NCBI RefSeq assembly: GCF_001011035.1
Contig: NZ_CP011492.1
Location: forward strand, 3,233,501-3,297,500
Direction: 5' to 3'
Origin: Streptomyces sp. CNQ-509
GTDB lineage: Bacteria; Actinomycetota; Actinomycetes; Streptomycetales; Streptomycetaceae
Length of the DNA: 64,000 nt
In this document: positions 61,949-64,000 of the stretch, in pieces
How the letters are laid out: every line of letters begins with the position of its first letter
How positions within the stretch are numbered: position 1 is the first letter of the stretch
Program-made: the position numbers and the translations under genes
Notes under the pieces: generated by a model
What the model saw: the letters and a program-made list of their open reading frames with translations, nothing else
Database searches by the model: none
What the model was told of the DNA's origin: nothing

Positions 61949-61980
61949 CGCCGCCGGCTTCCGCGAGGAGGCCGGCGGCG
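61949..61980 (+). terminator. terminator after ppa
   Basis: CGCCGCCGGC (61949-61958) and GCCGGCGGCG (61971-61980) form a perfect 10-bp stem with a 12-nt loop, between the convergent ppa and exporter genes. Confidence 0.75.
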
Positions 61981-62053
61981 TGGTCCGGCGGGGGGCCTGT
62001 GCGGGGTACGGCGCGGGAGGTGCCGGCGCGAACGCCTCGCCAGGGCTGGTGGG

Positions 62054-63775
62054 TCAGAAGCCTCTGGTGCGTTTGACGCCTCGGCGGGCGGGGGCCGTTT
62101 TCTCGCCCGGGCGTTTCATGAAGAGGCGGGCCATCTCGCCGCCCAGGTTCACCCCGATCGCGATCGCCAGCGCCAGCGCGGCGGCGGTCAGCAGCGAGCG
62201 CGCGCCCGCGTTCAGGTTGTCCTGGGCGAAGCCCAGCAGGCCGAAGTACGTGGCGCTGCCCGGCAGCAGCGGGCCGATGGCGGCCGTGACGTACGGCAGC
62301 GCGGAGATGAACCGGTAGCGCGAGAGGAGCTGGCCGAAGAGCCCGACGAGGCCCGCGGCCAGCGCGGTGGCCAGCACCGCCGACTTGTTCGCCTGGTGGG
62401 CGATGACCGCGTAGATCAGCCAGGCGACGCCCCCGTTGAGGGTCACGACGATCACGGTGGAACGCTCCTGCTGGAGCAGGACCGCGAAGGCCAGCGTCAG
62501 CAGCATCGCCGCGAGCAGCGAGACGATCGGCCGTTCCTGGCGGTGCAGCGCGGCGTCCGGGCTCAGCTCGGCGCCGAGCTGGACGCCCACGTAGAGCACG
62601 ATCAGGACCCCGACGACGATGCCGACGACGAGGTAGAGGACTTCGAGCAGGCGGGCGGAGGCGGTGATGTAGTAGCCGGTCAGCCCGTCCTGGACGGCCG
62701 CGACCAGGGCCCGCCCGGGGATCAGCGCGAAGAGACCGCCGGTGATGACGGCGGAGGACTGGGCCTCGACGGCGGCGATGTTGAGCGTGACGCCGACCGC
62801 CGCGGGGGCCATCGCGGCGGCCACGAACTGGTAGAACTCCGGCAGCCCGCGCCCCGCCGCCAGCCACGCGAGCCGGTCGCCGAGCATGGCGCCGATCGCC
62901 GCCGCGCAGAACACCAGCGGCCCGCCGCCCACGAGCGTCGCCGCCGCGCCCGACAGGCCGCCGCTGGCGACGGTGAGGGCCCACTTGGAGTACGGGTGCC
63001 GGTTGCGCCGGATCTCGGCGAGGCCGCGGTACGCCTCCTCCAGGCTGACGGCGGCCTCCTCGTCCACGATGGCGTCGACGAGGCGGTAGACGGCGGAGAG
63101 CCGGTTGTAGTCCGTGCCGCGGCGGCGCACCGTGCGGCTGAGCGTCACCGGATCGTCGACCAGGGAGGGCTGGTACGTGACCGTCAGAAGGGTGAACGTG
63201 ACCGTCGGCTCGCAGCGGTCCAGGCCGAAGGCGTGGGCGATGGCGAACATCGCGGCCTCGACGTCCTCCGCGCCCTCGCCGCCGGCGAGCAGCAGTTCGC
63301 CGATGCGCAGGGTGAGGTCGAGTACGCGCGGGACCGGCAGCGCGGTCTCCTCGGTGGGCGACAGCGTCCGCTCGGGCGTGGGGCGTTCCGTCATGGGCGT
63401 ACGGAGCATGACACGCATCCGGTCCTGCCACGGCGTGGATCGTGACAGAGGACCCGTAGCGGGTGGGGGTGGCGGGGCGACCCCGGCGGCGGCCGCGGGG
63501 CCGCCGCGCGGGGGCCGGAAGCCGGAGTGGCCGTTGCCGTGGTCCTCGGCCGCGTGCTCGCCGACGCCCGCCGGCAGGGCGAACTCCGAGGTCGTCTGCC
63601 CGTCTTCAGGCGGCGGGGGGAGGGGCACGCCGAAGGGCGGCGTGAACGCGCTGTGTGCCTCGTCGGACTGCGGCTTCTCTTCACCGTTATCCGGTTCGGG
63701 CTCCTGACCCACTGGACCATCACCCCCCGCGGACGTGCCGAAAGGTTTACGCCCGCGAGCATAAGTCGGCCGCAT
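62054..63775 (-). CDS. ThrE-family threonine/serine exporter
   Basis: The 573-residue protein has a cytoplasmic N-terminal region (1-160, Pro-rich), a ThrE N-domain (VLDLTLRIGELLLAGGEGAE, CEPTVTFTLLTVTY) and ten hydrophobic helices in the C-terminal half covering the DUF1212 and DUF3815-type halves in one chain. It exports small hydroxy-amino acids by proton antiport. ATG 63775 was taken (MRPTYARGRKP); no good ribosome site is seen, and a start at ATG 63394 (MTERPTPERT) cannot be excluded. Confidence 0.88.
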   Translation of the reverse strand: MRPTYARGRKPFGTSAGGDGPVGQEPEPDNGEEKPQSDEAHSAFTPPFGVPLPPPPEDGQTTSEFALPAGVGEHAAEDHGNGHSGFRPPRGGPAAAAGVAPPPPPATGPLSRSTPWQDRMRVMLRTPMTERPTPERTLSPTEETALPVPRVLDLTLRIGELLLAGGEGAEDVEAAMFAIAHAFGLDRCEPTVTFTLLTVTYQPSLVDDPVTLSRTVRRRGTDYNRLSAVYRLVDAIVDEEAAVSLEEAYRGLAEIRRNRHPYSKWALTVASGGLSGAAATLVGGGPLVFCAAAIGAMLGDRLAWLAAGRGLPEFYQFVAAAMAPAAVGVTLNIAAVEAQSSAVITGGLFALIPGRALVAAVQDGLTGYYITASARLLEVLYLVVGIVVGVLIVLYVGVQLGAELSPDAALHRQERPIVSLLAAMLLTLAFAVLLQQERSTVIVVTLNGGVAWLIYAVIAHQANKSAVLATALAAGLVGLFGQLLSRYRFISALPYVTAAIGPLLPGSATYFGLLGFAQDNLNAGARSLLTAAALALAIAIGVNLGGEMARLFMKRPGEKTAPARRGVKRTRGF

Positions 63776-63938
63776 GAAGAACGCCCCCGGGGGGTCGGAA
63801 GGGTACGGAGGCACGGCGGCACATCGGATCAAGTCGTACGAACGAGGCGCCACTGGTGTGCAGCGGGGGCGCCACCCGCGTCGAGAGCGCCGTCGCCCAC
63901 GCCCGCGGGCACCGCCCGCCACCCGCTCGTACGCGCCC

Positions 63939-64000
63939 TCAGCGCCCCAGGCCCCGGTACCTCCGCACCGCCAGCGGGAAGAAGACCGCGAGCAGCACCA
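63939..64000 (-). CDS. 3' end of an ABC-2-type permease gene
   Basis: The last 19 codons before TGA 63941-63939 read VLLAVFFPLAVRRYRGLGR, a terminal membrane helix followed by the basic PLAVRRYR tail typical of DrrB/ABC-2 permeases. The rest of the gene lies beyond base 64000. The 163 bp between its stop and the exporter start contain nothing recognised. Confidence 0.6.
   Translation of the reverse strand, partial: VLLAVFFPLAVRRYRGLGR

Overview
The window is high-GC actinobacterial chromosome, almost certainly Streptomyces or a close relative. The evidence is very strong third-position GC bias, many GTG starts, 4-base start/stop overlaps, mycothiol genes (mshA, mshD), a PhoR-PhoP/PhoU phosphate locus with 11-bp PHO-box repeats, GlnR, the nickel regulator Nur, the c-di-GMP-dependent anti-sigma RsiG, a subtilisin-inhibitor gene and a WhiJ-type regulator cluster. 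No rRNA, tRNA, CRISPR array, IS element or prophage was recognised. Gene symbols and S. coelicolor comparisons come from memory of protein families, not from a search.

Layout. 0-4 kb: phosphate control (phoP partial, phoR, PHO box, phoU, the Cys-rich mtpA) and gpmA. 4-8 kb: an MFS exporter and an ESX/WXG-like gene set whose last small gene carries a one-base frameshift. 8-11 kb: a methyltransferase, mshA and a YbjN protein. 11-12 kb: a TetR/glyoxalase pair with two identical operators. 12-17.5 kb: a tightly overlapping polyphosphate operon (ppk, CHAD, NUDIX) behind PHO-like repeats, then mshD. 17.5-24 kb: a secreted 5'-nucleotidase, an SSI-type protease inhibitor and an HtrA/two-component operon resembling htrA-cssRS. 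24-26 kb: a DUF397/XRE/HATPase triad of WhiJ type. 26-35 kb: LacI regulator, glnR with a 24-codon upstream ORF, an alpha/beta hydrolase, a heterodimeric ABC exporter, a MoaD-like protein, a Gly/Pro-rich membrane protein and a DUF2993 protein. 35-38 kb: a sulfur locus (Cys-containing leader peptide, rhodanese, DUF1416, DUF3099, DsrE). 38-41 kb: three translationally coupled single-pass membrane proteins. 41-46 kb: nitrobindin-like protein, nur, ygfZ, dtd, rsiG and asparaginase.

From about 46 to 55 kb the window is accessory in character. It has an Eis-like acetyltransferase, a GntR-HAD-phosphotransferase group with two perfect palindromic operators, an ankyrin protein, an ABC transporter reduced by an internal deletion beside its intact TetR gene and a three-copy 21-bp operator array, a GNAT protein, and a truncated, frameshifted phosphotransferase. 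From 55 kb it returns to conserved genes: an XRE regulator coupled to an HBHA-like protein, DUF2516, a SpoIIE-type phosphatase, an NlpC/P60 hydrolase, a PBP4-type carboxypeptidase, ppa, a ThrE-type exporter and the 3' end of an ABC-2 permease.

Themes that join the genes: phosphate and polyphosphate homeostasis (phoPRU, ppk-CHAD-NUDIX, nucleotidase, ppa), mycothiol and sulfur supply (mshA, mshD, rhodanese locus), envelope and secretion stress (HtrA and its two-component system, SSI, NlpC/P60, PBP4), and developmental control (rsiG, WhiJ-type triad, SpoIIE-type phosphatase).
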